From the NCBI GenBank assembly GCA_905181825.1, contig CAJIZJ010000010.1, positions 1 to 64,000 on the forward strand: a DNA stretch of 64,000 nucleotides, in the 5' to 3' direction. The stretch's first letter is position 1; every line of letters starts with the position of its first letter. The notes beneath the pieces are model-generated. The model was given only the letters and a program-made list of their open reading frames with translations. It was not told the DNA's origin and did no database searches. Below, one piece after another: positions 32,538-41,435 of the stretch. This stretch comes from an uncultured Flavobacteriaceae bacterium. GTDB taxonomy: Bacteria; Bacteroidota; Bacteroidia; Flavobacteriales; Flavobacteriaceae. Position numbers and translations under genes: made by a program.

Positions 32538-33919
32538 TAATTTAATTGTTTAGTGATGTCAATGATTTTACCTTCAATAGCTGTTGCAGCGGCCATTAAT
32601 GGACTCGCCAAAATAGTTCTTGCCCCTTGTCCTTGTCTACCCTCAAAATTTCTATTTGATGTAGATACACAGTATTCGTTTTGTGGAATTTTATCGTCAT
32701 TCATAGCTAAACAGGCTGAACATCCAGGTTGTCTTAACTCAAACCCAGCATCATTAAATATATCTTTTAGGCCTTCTTCTATAATTTGAGTTTCTACTTG
32801 TTTACTTCCAGGTACTAGCCATGCAGTTACATTTTTGGCCTTCTTTTTTCCTTTAACATAATCGGCAGCGACTCTAAAATCTTCGATTCTAGAATTTGTA
32901 CAGCTGCCAATAAATACAAAATTTATAGGCGTGTCAATCAACGATTTACCAGCTTCAAAATTCATATACTGCAGTGACTTCTTAAATGAAGGGTCATTAT
33001 TTACAGGGATTGTATCAGATATTTTAATCCCCATTCCGGGATTTGTACCGTAAGTAACCATCGGTTCAATATCTTCTGCATCAAAGAAATATTCTTTATC
33101 AAAAGGAGCACCATCATCAGTTGGAAGCGTTTTCCAATAGGCTACTTTTTTATCAAATGCCTCATTTTTAGGGGCAAATTCACGGCCTTTTACATAGTCA
33201 AACGTGGTTTCATCCGGCGCAATCATTCCGCCTCGAGCTCCCATTTCAATACTCATGTTACAAACGGTCATTCGACCTTCCATACTCATCTTTTCAAAGA
33301 CATCGCCTGCATATTCACAGAAATAACCTGTCCCAGAATTAGTGCCTAATTTTGAGATAATATATAAGATTACATCCTTAGAAAGCACTCCATTTTTAAG
33401 TGTACCGTTGACAGTTACTCGTAAGCTTTTAGGTTTTGATAACAACAAACACTGACTCGCAAATACTTGGGCAACTTGGCTGGTTCCAATTCCAAAAGCT
33501 ATGGTTCCAAAAGCCCCATGTGTAGAGGTGTGACTGTCACCACAAACCATAGTCATTCCAGGCTGAGTGATGCCTAGTTCAGGCGCCATTACGTGTACAA
33601 TCCCATTATATTTATGGCCTAATTCATAAAGAGTAATATTGTTTTTTCGACAGTTCTCAGAGAGTTGAGCAAGTTGTTTTCTAGATAACTCATCTTTAAC
33701 CGGTAGATGTTGTTCTAGAGTAGGCGTATTGTGGTCAGCTGTAGCTGCTATTTGCTGTGGTCTAAAAACAGGAATGTTTCGCTCTTCTAATTCATTAAAA
33801 GCCTGTGGACTAGTGACTTCATGAATTAAATGCTTGTCAATGTATAGCACTTGGGGGCCGTTTTCAACTGTATCAACGACATGGGCGTCCCAAACTTTAT
33901 CAAACAGAGTTTTTTTCAT
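32537..33919 (-). CDS. leuC: 3-isopropylmalate dehydratase large subunit LeuC
   Basis: LeuC is the aconitase-like catalytic subunit and carries a 4Fe-4S cluster. In the 460-residue protein the three cluster cysteines are in IGSCTNSR and GCSACLAMN, and other family landmarks are [24 protein letters not shown] and [15 protein letters not shown]. It lies 15 bases after leuA and is translationally coupled to leuD. Confidence 0.97.
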   Translation of the reverse strand: MKKTLFDKVWDAHVVDTVENGPQVLYIDKHLIHEVTSPQAFNELEERNIPVFRPQQIAATADHNTPTLEQHLPVKDELSRKQLAQLSENCRKNNITLYELGHKYNGIVHVMAPELGITQPGMTMVCGDSHTSTHGAFGTIAFGIGTSQVAQVFASQCLLLSKPKSLRVTVNGTLKNGVLSKDVILYIISKLGTNSGTGYFCEYAGDVFEKMSMEGRMTVCNMSIEMGARGGMIAPDETTFDYVKGREFAPKNEAFDKKVAYWKTLPTDDGAPFDKEYFFDAEDIEPMVTYGTNPGMGIKISDTIPVNNDPSFKKSLQYMNFEAGKSLIDTPINFVFIGSCTNSRIEDFRVAADYVKGKKKAKNVTAWLVPGSKQVETQIIEEGLKDIFNDAGFELRQPGCSACLAMNDDKIPQNEYCVSTSNRNFEGRQGQGARTILASPLMAAATAIEGKIIDITKQLN

Positions 33920-33934
33920 AAATGCGTATTTGAT

Positions 33935-35095
33935 TTAGTTATAAATCTTAGTGGTTTTTATAATTTCGTGAATATCAGAATCTATCACTTCTTTTTTGGT
34001 GTCTGCAAAATTTAAGAACTCCGCATAGACAACGTCCAATTCAAGTTTAGTAAGTTCATAGCCTACGTTTTTAGCTCTGTATGCTAAGGCTGCACGACCA
34101 CTTCTTGCAGTAAGTACGATAGCCGACTCTGTAACGCCAACATCTTTCGGGTCGATTATTTCATAAGTTTCCCGATTTTTAATCACTCCATCTTGATGAA
34201 TTCCCGAGCTGTGCGCAAATGCATTTGCACCAACAATAGCTTTGTTGGGTTGGGTATAAATACCCATGTTTTCAGAAACTAATTGACTGATGCCATATAA
34301 CATTGTCGTATTGATATTAGTGTCTAAATTTAGATAAGGATGCTGTTTCATGATCATAACAACTTCTTCCAAAGCAGTGTTTCCGGCACGTTCGCCAATG
34401 CCATTAACGGTACATTCTATTTGCCTAGCCCCGTTAATAATTCCTTCAATAGAATTAGCGGTTGCTAGACCTAAGTCGTTATGGCAATGACACGAAATGA
34501 TAGCTTTATCTATTCCTTTTACGTTTTCCATTAAATATTTAATTTTAGCCCCATACTCGTGAGGTAGACAATAGCCAGTTGTGTCTGGAATATTTAATAC
34601 GGTGGCTCCTGCCTTGATAACTGCTTCACAAACGCGAGCTAAATACTCGTTGTCAGTTCGGCCAGCATCTTCAGCATAAAATTCTACATCTTCTACAAAA
34701 GATTTTGCGTAAGATACTGCTCTGACAGCACGCTCTATAATGGCCTCTTTATTAGACTTAAATTTATGTATTATATGGGAGTCTGAAGTCCCAATACCTG
34801 TATGTATTCTAGGTTTTTTAGCGTATTTCAGCGCTTCAGCAGCAATTTTTATGTCATTTTCTACCGAACGAGTCAGTCCGCAAACCGTCGCATTTTTTAC
34901 AATTTTTGAAATTTCTTCCACAGATTTGAAATCGCCTGGACTTGATACGGGAAATCCTGCTTCAATTACGTCAACACCTAATAAGTCTAGCTGTTTTGCA
35001 ATAATTATTTTTTGAGGTGTATTTAGCTTACAGCCAGGGACTTGCTCTCCATCGCGAAGCGTTGTGTCAAAAATTTGAATTTGTGTTTTAGACAT
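33935..35095 (-). CDS. leuA: 2-isopropylmalate synthase LeuA, short form without regulatory domain
   Basis: LeuA condenses acetyl-CoA with 2-oxoisovalerate, the first step of leucine synthesis. The 386-residue protein has the catalytic TIM barrel: [48 protein letters not shown] with the metal histidines, and [13 protein letters not shown], then the linker region [10 protein letters not shown]. It ends at about residue 386, where E. coli LeuA (about 520 residues) continues into the leucine-binding dimer domain. Feedback inhibition through that domain therefore cannot occur. It is first in the leuACDB order; no leader-peptide attenuator is visible. Methylthioalkylmalate- or citramalate-synthase identity is less likely given leuCDB next to it. 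Confidence 0.93.
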   Translation of the reverse strand: MSKTQIQIFDTTLRDGEQVPGCKLNTPQKIIIAKQLDLLGVDVIEAGFPVSSPGDFKSVEEISKIVKNATVCGLTRSVENDIKIAAEALKYAKKPRIHTGIGTSDSHIIHKFKSNKEAIIERAVRAVSYAKSFVEDVEFYAEDAGRTDNEYLARVCEAVIKAGATVLNIPDTTGYCLPHEYGAKIKYLMENVKGIDKAIISCHCHNDLGLATANSIEGIINGARQIECTVNGIGERAGNTALEEVVMIMKQHPYLNLDTNINTTMLYGISQLVSENMGIYTQPNKAIVGANAFAHSSGIHQDGVIKNRETYEIIDPKDVGVTESAIVLTARSGRAALAYRAKNVGYELTKLELDVVYAEFLNFADTKKEVIDSDIHEIIKTTKIYN

Positions 35096-35242
35096 TTATC
35101 GGAATATATTTTTCTATTGTTATACGAATTTATATTTTGGTTCTTTTAAATGAAGGGTTCTCATATTTGCTTTACGATGCATAACAACCCATTATTTCAA
35201 TTAAGCACCTAATATACAACATAATATGTCAATATTTATACT

Positions 35243-36793
35243 ATGACTAGAGAGCAAAAAGATAATTTATTTGTGCTTATAAAGTCATTGTCCAAATCTG
35301 AAAAAAGACAATTTAAACTCTACGTGGGTCGTTTGGGGGTTAATGAGGATTCTAAATTTTTATTACTTTTCAATGTTTTACACAAACTAAAGGTATATGA
35401 CGAAGCGTCAATTTTAAAAAATGGTTTCGTAAAGAAACTACAACTATCTAACTTAAAAGCACATTTATATAAGCAGATATTAATTAGTTTAAGATTAAAT
35501 CCCTCTCACCAAAATATTAGAATTCAGATTCGCGAACAATTAGATTTCGCTACGATTTTATATCATAAAGGTCTTTATACTCAAAGTTTAAAAATTCTTG
35601 ATAAAGCGAAGTCACTGGCCATTACCAATGAGGAAAAAAATATTGCTAACGAGATTATAGAACTTGAAAAAGTAATTGAATCTCAGTACATTACTAGAAG
35701 TATCAGTACCAGAGCTGATGAGTTAACAATTCAAGCCAAAGAACTTAATAAACAAAACTTGTTAGCTAGCAAGCTGTCTAATTTATCCCTTCAATTATAT
35801 GGTTTGTTTTTAAAAACCGGTTATGTAAAGCAGGCTTCTGAGCATGAAAAAGTAACTAAATATTTCAATGAACGACTCCCTGATTACAAAATATCAGAAT
35901 TAGGATTCAGAGAGAAATTGTGGCTTTACAAATCATACTTATGGTATAGTTTTTTGACTCAAGATTTTCTTGCCTGCTATAAATATTCAAAAAAATGGGT
36001 CGATTTATTTCACGAATATCCTTCTATGATTCGGCTTAATCCTGTTTTTTTTCTCAATGGAAATCAAAACCTTTTGGAAGCTTTATTTTTTATAAAGCGA
36101 CATGATAAATTTAAGGATACACTTAATAACTTGATTAACATTAGAGGGCAAGACTGGTTCCCTAAAGATGATAATGTAGAAAGTCTATCCTTTTTATTTA
36201 TCGGTTTAAATAAGTTTAATGCCCATTTTATGGAAGGTACTTTTAAGGAGGGGCTTCCATTAATCCCAGAGACACTAGAGGGTCTTCGCAAGCATAAAAG
36301 TCGTATCGATGAACATCATGTTATGGTGTTTTATTATAAAATTGCAAGTTTATATTTCGGGATCGGTGACTATCATAAATGCATCGAGTTTTTAGCAAAA
36401 ATAATCAGCAATAAATCATTGCAAATGCGTGAAGATCTTTTATGTTTTTCTAGAATCTTAAATTTAGTCGCGCATTATGAAGCGGGATTAGACTACAACC
36501 TTGAGACGCTTATAAAGAGCACCTACAAGTTTTTGATAAAAATGGAAGATCTTCATTTGGTTCAAAAAGAGATGATCAAGTTTTTGAAACGCTTAGGAGA
36601 TATTTACCCTCAAGATATTAAAGCAGCGTTTAAGGAACTTCATGCTAAGCTAAAGGTGTTTGAAAATGATCCTTATGAAAAACGAGCCTTCTTGTATTTA
36701 GATGTATTATCCTGGCTTGAGAGTAATATAGAAAATAAATCGGTAGAATACATAATTCGCCGAAAATATTTATCTTTAAATAAAATAAATTAA
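35243..36793 (+). CDS. Conserved-looking helical repeat protein, function unknown
   Basis: The 516-residue protein has no signal peptide or membrane helix and is almost wholly alpha-helical. Its start (TREQKDNLFVLIKSLSKSEKRQFKLYVGR) is a lysine-rich helix pair; the middle has TPR-like pairs such as ILYHKGLYTQSLKILDKAKSLA and YYKIASLYFGIGDYHKCIEFLAKII. It is likely a cytoplasmic scaffold. I do not recognise a named family. The gene is divergent from leuA and ends about 80 bases before the SAM riboswitch of the methionine genes; no shared role can be read from that. Confidence 0.7.
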   Translation: MTREQKDNLFVLIKSLSKSEKRQFKLYVGRLGVNEDSKFLLLFNVLHKLKVYDEASILKNGFVKKLQLSNLKAHLYKQILISLRLNPSHQNIRIQIREQLDFATILYHKGLYTQSLKILDKAKSLAITNEEKNIANEIIELEKVIESQYITRSISTRADELTIQAKELNKQNLLASKLSNLSLQLYGLFLKTGYVKQASEHEKVTKYFNERLPDYKISELGFREKLWLYKSYLWYSFLTQDFLACYKYSKKWVDLFHEYPSMIRLNPVFFLNGNQNLLEALFFIKRHDKFKDTLNNLINIRGQDWFPKDDNVESLSFLFIGLNKFNAHFMEGTFKEGLPLIPETLEGLRKHKSRIDEHHVMVFYYKIASLYFGIGDYHKCIEFLAKIISNKSLQMREDLLCFSRILNLVAHYEAGLDYNLETLIKSTYKFLIKMEDLHLVQKEMIKFLKRLGDIYPQDIKAAFKELHAKLKVFENDPYEKRAFLYLDVLSWLESNIENKSVEYIIRRKYLSLNKIN

Positions 36794-36810
36794 AATATAC
36801 CGAAAAATAT

Positions 36811-36842
36811 TTGGTTTATATCTTTTTATTATTGAATATTTG
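36811..36842 (+). promoter_or_regulatory. Promoter of the SAM riboswitch transcript
   Basis: TTG at 36811-36813 and AATATTTG at 36835-36842 are spaced by 21 bases and resemble the Bacteroidota -33 TTG and -7 TAnnTTTG elements, with one mismatch in the -7 box (A for the first T). Transcription would start about 25 bases before the riboswitch helix. Confidence 0.5.
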
Positions 36843-36872
36843 CATTCACAAAGTTCAATAACTTACTGAAAT

Positions 36873-36991
36873 GTTATCAAGAAAGGCGGAGGGATAGACC
36901 CAACGAAGCCTTAGCAACCCTTTAATTTATTAAAGTAGGTGCTAAATTCTACTTGATTTTCGATTTAATAATTGGAAGTTAGATAGATAAC
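36873..36991 (+). promoter_or_regulatory. SAM-I (S-box) riboswitch
   Basis: The region contains the conserved S-box core: AGAAAGGCGGAGGGA, then GACCC, the CGAAGCC return strand, and TTAGCAACCC, followed by a P3-like AAGTAGG...CTACTT hairpin and the GGAAG..AGATAGATAA closing strand. The outer helix P1 pairs GTTATC (36873-36878) with GATAAC (36986-36991). S-adenosylmethionine binding to this element shuts down methionine genes. It stands directly upstream of metY-osmC-metX. The alternative hairpin GTTAG/CTAAC (36978-36995) overlaps the closing strand and could form the switch. Confidence 0.92.
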
Positions 36992-36997
36992 TAACCC

Positions 36998-37017
36998 TAT
37001 TTACAGATCTGTAAATA
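36998..37017 (+). promoter_or_regulatory. 20-bp perfect palindrome downstream of the riboswitch
   Basis: The palindrome, centred on AGATCT with TATTTAC / GTAAATA arms, begins seven bases after the riboswitch closing strand. It lacks a T-run, so it is not a classical terminator. A second small hairpin follows at 37049-37064 (CACTTT-TCAA-AAAGTG). Either may be part of the expression platform or a protein-binding site. Confidence 0.4.
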
Positions 37018-37110
37018 TGATTTCTTTATAACATTTTTCTAATAAGTACACTTTTCAAAAAGTGCATTTGACTTTTGGTTTAATTAGTATTAACTCAAAA
37101 AAATAGAAAA

Positions 37111-38409
37111 ATGAGTACTCAAAAATTCGCAACCCAAGCGTTGCATGCAGGACACAATGTTTCAGAAAATGGAGGGACACGAGCCGTGCCAATTTATCAA
37201 TCGACAGCTTATGTCTTTAACAGTTCTGACCATGCGGCTAATTTATTCGCTTTGGCCGAACCAGGAAATATTTATACCCGTATAAATAATCCTACAAATG
37301 ATGTTTTGGAGCAGCGACTAGCTGCTTTGGAAGGCGGTATTGCAGCGGTCGTAACCGCTTCAGGAACAGCTGCAATTGCAACGAGTTTATTAACCTTATT
37401 AAAAGCGGGTGATCATATTGTTGCCTCAAGCAGTTTGTATGGAGGAACTTATAACTTACTAAGTGTAACACTTCCAAGACATGGAATTACAACTACATTT
37501 GTAGATCCATCCAATCCCGAGAACTTTCAAAAAGCAGCCCAAGAAAATACCAGAGCCTTTTTTATTGAATCTCTTGGAAATCCAAAACTAGATGTTTTGG
37601 ATATCGAAGCAATTTCTAAAGTTTCCAAAGCTTATAAGGTGCCATTAATTGTAGATAATACAGTTGCAACCCCTTACTTATTAAACCCTATTGCATACGG
37701 CGCTAATATTGTTATTCAGTCCCTTACAAAATATATTAACGGAAATGGAACCGCTCTTGGTGGTGCTATTATTGATGCCGGTACTTTTGATTGGGGTAGT
37801 GGGAAATTTCCAGAATTTACAGAGCCTTCAGCAGGCTATCACGGGTTAATTTATAACGAAGTTATTGGCGCTGCTTCCTTTATTGCTAAAGTTAGAATAG
37901 AAGGTCTTAGAGATTATGGTGCTGCATTAAGCCCATTTAACGCGTTTCAAATTATTCAAGGCTTAGAAACCTTAGAAGTAAGGATTCAGAAGCACAGTGA
38001 AAATGCATTGGAGCTGGCACAGTGGTTGCAAAAGCAAGCCGATGTGGAGTGGGTTAATTATCCAGGTTTAGACTCGAGTCCTTACAAAGCACTTGCCGAT
38101 AAGTATTTACCTAAAGGACAAAGTGGAATCGTAACATTTGGTGTAAAGGGCGGCTTTGAAGCAGCCAAAACAATTGCAGATACCACAAAGTTATTTTCGT
38201 TACTCGCTAATATTGGAGACACCAAGTCTTTGATCATACACCCAGCAAGTACAACACACCAACAGCTAAGTGACGCTTCGCAAGAGGCAACAGGAGTTAC
38301 CAAAGACTTAATTCGTTTGTCTGTTGGAATAGAAAATATTGAAGACTTAAAATCTGATCTTATTGAGGCTTTCAAAGAAGTGAGTGAACTTGCATTACAA
38401 ACAAATTAA
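37111..38409 (+). CDS. metY: O-acetylhomoserine sulfhydrylase (Cys/Met PLP enzyme)
   Basis: The 432-residue protein is a PLP enzyme of the Cys/Met family: FATQALHAGHNVSENGG and TRAVPIYQSTAYVF at the start, YTRINNPTNDVLEQRLAALEGG, and the PLP lysine in VIQSLTKYINGNGTALGG. The long form with YHGLIYNEVIGAASFIAKVR is typical of MetY, which makes homocysteine from O-acetylhomoserine and sulfide. The upstream SAM-I riboswitch and downstream metX fit this role. It is the first gene of the operon. Confidence 0.93.
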   Translation: MSTQKFATQALHAGHNVSENGGTRAVPIYQSTAYVFNSSDHAANLFALAEPGNIYTRINNPTNDVLEQRLAALEGGIAAVVTASGTAAIATSLLTLLKAGDHIVASSSLYGGTYNLLSVTLPRHGITTTFVDPSNPENFQKAAQENTRAFFIESLGNPKLDVLDIEAISKVSKAYKVPLIVDNTVATPYLLNPIAYGANIVIQSLTKYINGNGTALGGAIIDAGTFDWGSGKFPEFTEPSAGYHGLIYNEVIGAASFIAKVRIEGLRDYGAALSPFNAFQIIQGLETLEVRIQKHSENALELAQWLQKQADVEWVNYPGLDSSPYKALADKYLPKGQSGIVTFGVKGGFEAAKTIADTTKLFSLLANIGDTKSLIIHPASTTHQQLSDASQEATGVTKDLIRLSVGIENIEDLKSDLIEAFKEVSELALQTN

Positions 38410-38414
38410 GATTG

Positions 38415-38861
38415 ATGAGCAATTTAAGATTTACTGTGAATGGCGAAAGTAATTCGACCACACAATTTGTTGCCAACGCACGACACTTTAAATTAGTTGT
38501 CGATGAACCAGAGGACTTTGGAGGCACTGATGCAGCTGCGAATCCTGTTGAGTATATTTTAGCCGGCTTAGCTGGCTGTATAAATGTGGTAGGTCACTTG
38601 GTTGCTAAGGAATTAGGGTTTGTAATATCCAAACTCAACATTAATGTTTCTGGTGAAATCAATCCTGATAGATTATTAGGGATTTCTATTCATGAAAGAG
38701 CAGGGTTTCAATCCATTCAAATTAACCTTAATCCAGAAACGGATGCCGATATTGTGACCTTATCTAAGTGGTTAAAAATTGTGGAGAATAGATGCCCTGT
38801 TAAAGATAATTTTAGAAATGAAACACCTGTTAGATTATCCGTTGAGAAAGTTTATAGATAA
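38415..38861 (+). CDS. OsmC family peroxiredoxin-like protein
   Basis: The 148-residue protein has the OsmC/Ohr fold: N-terminal beta hairpin LRFTVNGESNSTT, ANPVEYILAGLAGC with the peroxidatic-type cysteine, and the partner cysteine in KIVENRCPVKDNF. These cysteines reduce organic hydroperoxides in OsmC and Ohr; here the partner or substrate is unknown. The ATG at 38415 directly follows an in-frame TTG, so the true start is the ATG. It lies between metY and metX, five bases after metY, so it is under the SAM riboswitch. Confidence 0.88.
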   Translation: MSNLRFTVNGESNSTTQFVANARHFKLVVDEPEDFGGTDAAANPVEYILAGLAGCINVVGHLVAKELGFVISKLNINVSGEINPDRLLGISIHERAGFQSIQINLNPETDADIVTLSKWLKIVENRCPVKDNFRNETPVRLSVEKVYR

Positions 38862-38879
38862 TATAAAAACAAATTAAAA

Positions 38880-39869
38880 GTGTCAGTACTACAGTATTTT
38901 AATATTCCTAATTATACCACTAAAACTGGTAAGACTTCTTCTTTAAAGATGTCTTATCAGCTTTTTGGTAAACCACTGTATGAAGCCCCTATAGTTTTGA
39001 TTAATCATGCATTAACGGGCAATTCTAATGTAACAGGTGAAAGTGGTTGGTGGACGCCAATTGTGGGGCCTGGTAAAGTCGTTGACACCAATTTATACAC
39101 CGTGTTAGCTTTTAATATCCCAGGTAATGGACAGGACCAAAACCCGTCTAACCTCATTGAAAACTATAAAGATTTTACGGCGGGTGATATTGCTCAAATT
39201 TTTGCATTAGCCTTAGAGGACTTAAAAATAACTCAGCTTTTTGCAGTTATTGGCGGATCTGTTGGGGGTGGACTGTCTTGGGAACTCGCGGCTTTAAAGC
39301 CCGATCTTATTGAGCATCTTATTCCGATTGCTTCCGATTGGAAATCAACCGATTGGTTGTTAGCCAATTGTCATATTCAAGATCGAATTCTAAACAATTC
39401 CTCGGAGCCTTTGGCAGATGCACGCATGCATGCGATGTCGCTCTATCGAACCCCTGAGTCTTTAAAAAGTAAATTTGATAGAACGCTTCAGGACGGAGAG
39501 GCTATTTTTGCAGTTGAAAGTTGGTTAAACTACCATGGTAATATATTAAATGAGCGTTTTCAGCTTGCTGCATATAAAATGATGAATCAAGTGCTACGCA
39601 CTATTGATATCACTCACGGAAAAGAAGAGTTTATAAAAGTAGCTTCAAAAATTAAATCTAATATCCATATTGTTACGATTAATTCAGACTTATTTTTTAA
39701 ACCCGAAGAAAACTGGGAAACTTATGTAGATTTAAAAACACATAAAGAGAATATCACGATTTCAGAAATTCAGTCCATTCATGGGCATGATGCATTTTTG
39801 ATTGAATTTGCTCAACTGGAAGTAATTTTGGAAGGTGTTTTTAGAATTGTATCTAAGTCACACATGTAA
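38880..39869 (+). CDS. metX: Homoserine O-acetyltransferase MetX
   Basis: MetX makes O-acetylhomoserine for MetY. The 329-residue protein is an alpha/beta hydrolase: VLINHALTGNSNV (oxyanion region), AVIGGSVGGGLSWELA with the nucleophilic serine, NSDLFF with the aspartate, and IHGHDAFLIEF with the histidine. The start codon is GTG at 38880, 18 bases after osmC, since no ATG lies nearby before the conserved region. It ends with a bidirectional terminator. Homoserine O-succinyltransferase of the MetA type is excluded by the fold. Confidence 0.93.
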   Translation: MSVLQYFNIPNYTTKTGKTSSLKMSYQLFGKPLYEAPIVLINHALTGNSNVTGESGWWTPIVGPGKVVDTNLYTVLAFNIPGNGQDQNPSNLIENYKDFTAGDIAQIFALALEDLKITQLFAVIGGSVGGGLSWELAALKPDLIEHLIPIASDWKSTDWLLANCHIQDRILNNSSEPLADARMHAMSLYRTPESLKSKFDRTLQDGEAIFAVESWLNYHGNILNERFQLAAYKMMNQVLRTIDITHGKEEFIKVASKIKSNIHIVTINSDLFFKPEENWETYVDLKTHKENITISEIQSIHGHDAFLIEFAQLEVILEGVFRIVSKSHM

Positions 39870-39891
39870 TTTTAATTACTAGCAAAAACAA

Positions 39892-39925
39892 AAAAAGCCT
39901 GTGAAATTCATTTCACAGGCTTTTT
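39892..39925. terminator. Bidirectional terminator between metX and the T9SS gene
   Basis: Sixteen base pairs (AAAAAGCCTGTGAAAT / ATTTCACAGGCTTTTT) with two unpaired bases in the centre. It stops both metX and the convergent T9SS gene ending at 39947. A near copy stands at 41331. Confidence 0.9.
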
Positions 39926-39996
39926 AATAGTGTATTAAAAAAGTACTTATTCCTTAATAATCTTCACTGTTTTACTTTTATTATCAGCGTTGATTT
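39910..39996 (-). repeat. 87-bp exact direct repeat, copy 1 (terminator side through sorting domain end)
   Basis: Bases 39910-39996 are identical to 41349-41435, an offset of 1439. The copy spans half the terminator, the spacer, and the end of the sorting domain of the T9SS protein. Similarity then continues with single differences through the rest of the sorting-domain coding region. Confidence 0.95.
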
Positions 39997-41071
39997 TTAT
40001 TAAATACATTCCGGGATTTAAAGCGCTAAGATCTAATCTATTGTTGTTCATTAAATCTTCACTAGACTTCAACACTAGTTGTCCTAATTGGTTGTATACT
40101 TCAACACTGTCAAATCCTTCTGGACTGTTAATAGTGACCACATCCTTTACAGGGTTTGGACTAAGTACTATAGCGCTAAGTTGAATATCTTTAACAGATA
40201 ATATATTAGCACTTGTTGTAAATGACCAAACTGGGCAATTTACTGCAGAGCCGCCAGCGTTTTCAGGAACAACCTGCCAGTAGTAAGTTGTTTCTGTAGT
40301 CATGCCATAAATTGAAAATCCATCATTTGCTGTAGTTGTAGTATTTACACTGGTCATATCAGCGGTAGCACCAAAGTTAAAAGCATAAGCTACTGGAGCA
40401 TCACCAGTTGAACCTGGAGACCAAGTAAAAGTGTATTTTTGGTCTGTTGCATCAATTACATCATCACCATTCATGTCAGAGTCCATAGTTAAGTCTACTG
40501 TAGCTCCGTCTTCTGGATTTGGTGTTGTAGCAGGTACTGGAGCAGTTGCATTCATATTAACTAATGCTAAATCATATAAGTATAATCTGTCACCATCGTC
40601 ATTACTCCATACAAAAGCAATGTATATACTAGAACCTTCGTATGTACTTAGATCTGCACTGAGAATTGCGCTTGGGCTAATATCGACTTCACTAAAGGAA
40701 GCTACTTCAGAAAATCCAGAGTTCTGGTCAGTCGTTGAAACCTGTACTGATAAGTTGGAACTGTAATTAAAATCAGGATATTGGTCTTGTACTCCAAAAG
40801 TTAACCCTGAGGTGGTATTAGTGATTTCTAATAGAGGCGAGACCAGCCAGTCTTCACATTGCTGTCCTGAAGTTCCAGAAGCCTCCCATGTTATATACAT
40901 AAAACTATTTGCACCATCATCAACCCAGGTCCATGATTGTTCAGCTCCTTCCCCGTTGGATCCAGCATACTGAATCCACCCATTATCTAAGGGGCTGGTT
41001 GACCAATCAAATTGAGCATGGCTAGTAAAGCCGACTAACATAATTGTTAATAATAAAGTAATTTTTTTCAT
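39947..41071 (-). CDS. T9SS type A sorting-domain protein with choice-of-anchor J domain
   Basis: The 374-residue protein has a signal peptide (ending SHAQ), a choice-of-anchor J or MAM-like jelly roll (residues ~25-170: FDWSTSPLDNGW, CEDWLVSPLLEI), an FN3-like middle (PNPEDGATVD ... YYWQVVPENAGGS), and a C-terminal type A sorting domain (VLSPNPVKDVVTI, DSVEVYNQLGQLV, LSALNPGMYLIKI, KTVKIIKE). It is exported by T9SS and probably surface-attached or released. It is the younger or older partner of an adjacent paralog at 41386. Function is unknown. Confidence 0.88.
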   Translation of the reverse strand: MKKITLLLTIMLVGFTSHAQFDWSTSPLDNGWIQYAGSNGEGAEQSWTWVDDGANSFMYITWEASGTSGQQCEDWLVSPLLEITNTTSGLTFGVQDQYPDFNYSSNLSVQVSTTDQNSGFSEVASFSEVDISPSAILSADLSTYEGSSIYIAFVWSNDDGDRLYLYDLALVNMNATAPVPATTPNPEDGATVDLTMDSDMNGDDVIDATDQKYTFTWSPGSTGDAPVAYAFNFGATADMTSVNTTTTANDGFSIYGMTTETTYYWQVVPENAGGSAVNCPVWSFTTSANILSVKDIQLSAIVLSPNPVKDVVTINSPEGFDSVEVYNQLGQLVLKSSEDLMNNNRLDLSALNPGMYLIKINADNKSKTVKIIKE

Positions 41072-41330
41072 TGAGTAGGTTTTTAAAGTTCGTTAATAAA
41101 AGTATAAAATTTTATTTAATTAAATGTTTTTTTTACATAAAATCCTCATAACCAGATTTATGTGATCGTTTAATTGAATTTTAATATATTTATTTATTTT
41201 AATTATCAAATTTTATCTAACTAATATTTTTACTTAAGTATCGAAACCCTAAGAAACTATGGACTTTATTTCACATATTTAATTTTGAAAACTCAACAAA
41301 GTGCTCTTTTTAAAACTTATACAAAATAAA
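41072..41330 (-). other. Very AT-rich spacer between the two T9SS genes
   Basis: The 259 bases hold no open frame of note. A -7-like box TACTTTTA (minus strand, 41097-41104, one mismatch from TAnnTTTG) lies 25 bases upstream of the 39947 gene and probably is its promoter; the other gene has the similar TACCTTTA at 42605-42612. Nothing else recognisable was seen. Confidence 0.5.
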
Positions 41331-41364
41331 AAAAAGCCTATGAAATGAATTTCACAGGCTTTTT
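41331..41364. terminator. Terminator of the second T9SS gene, duplicate of 39892
   Basis: AAAAAGCCTATGAAAT / ATTTCACAGGCTTTTT forms the same stem as at 39892-39925 with one A-C mismatch. It lies downstream of the T9SS gene that ends at 41386. Confidence 0.85.
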
Positions 41365-41435
41365 AATAGTGTATTAAAAAAGTACTTATTCCTTAATAAT
41401 CTTCACTGTTTTACTTTTATTATCAGCGTTGATTT
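41349..41435 (-). repeat. 87-bp exact direct repeat, copy 2
   Basis: Partner of 39910-39996. The exact identity extends across non-coding terminator and spacer bases, so it reflects a recent tandem duplication or gene conversion. Confidence 0.95.

Noticed and set aside
35096-35242. Leucine-rich leader peptide or attenuator before leuA
   Set aside because: No short frame with leucine codons and no hairpin pair with a T-run was found in the interval.
36873-36991. SAM-II or SAM-V class as an alternative for the riboswitch
   Set aside because: The order GGCGGAGGGA ... GACCC ... CGAAGCC ... GCAACCC, with an outer closing helix and about 120 bases in length, is that of SAM-I; SAM-II aptamers are much shorter.
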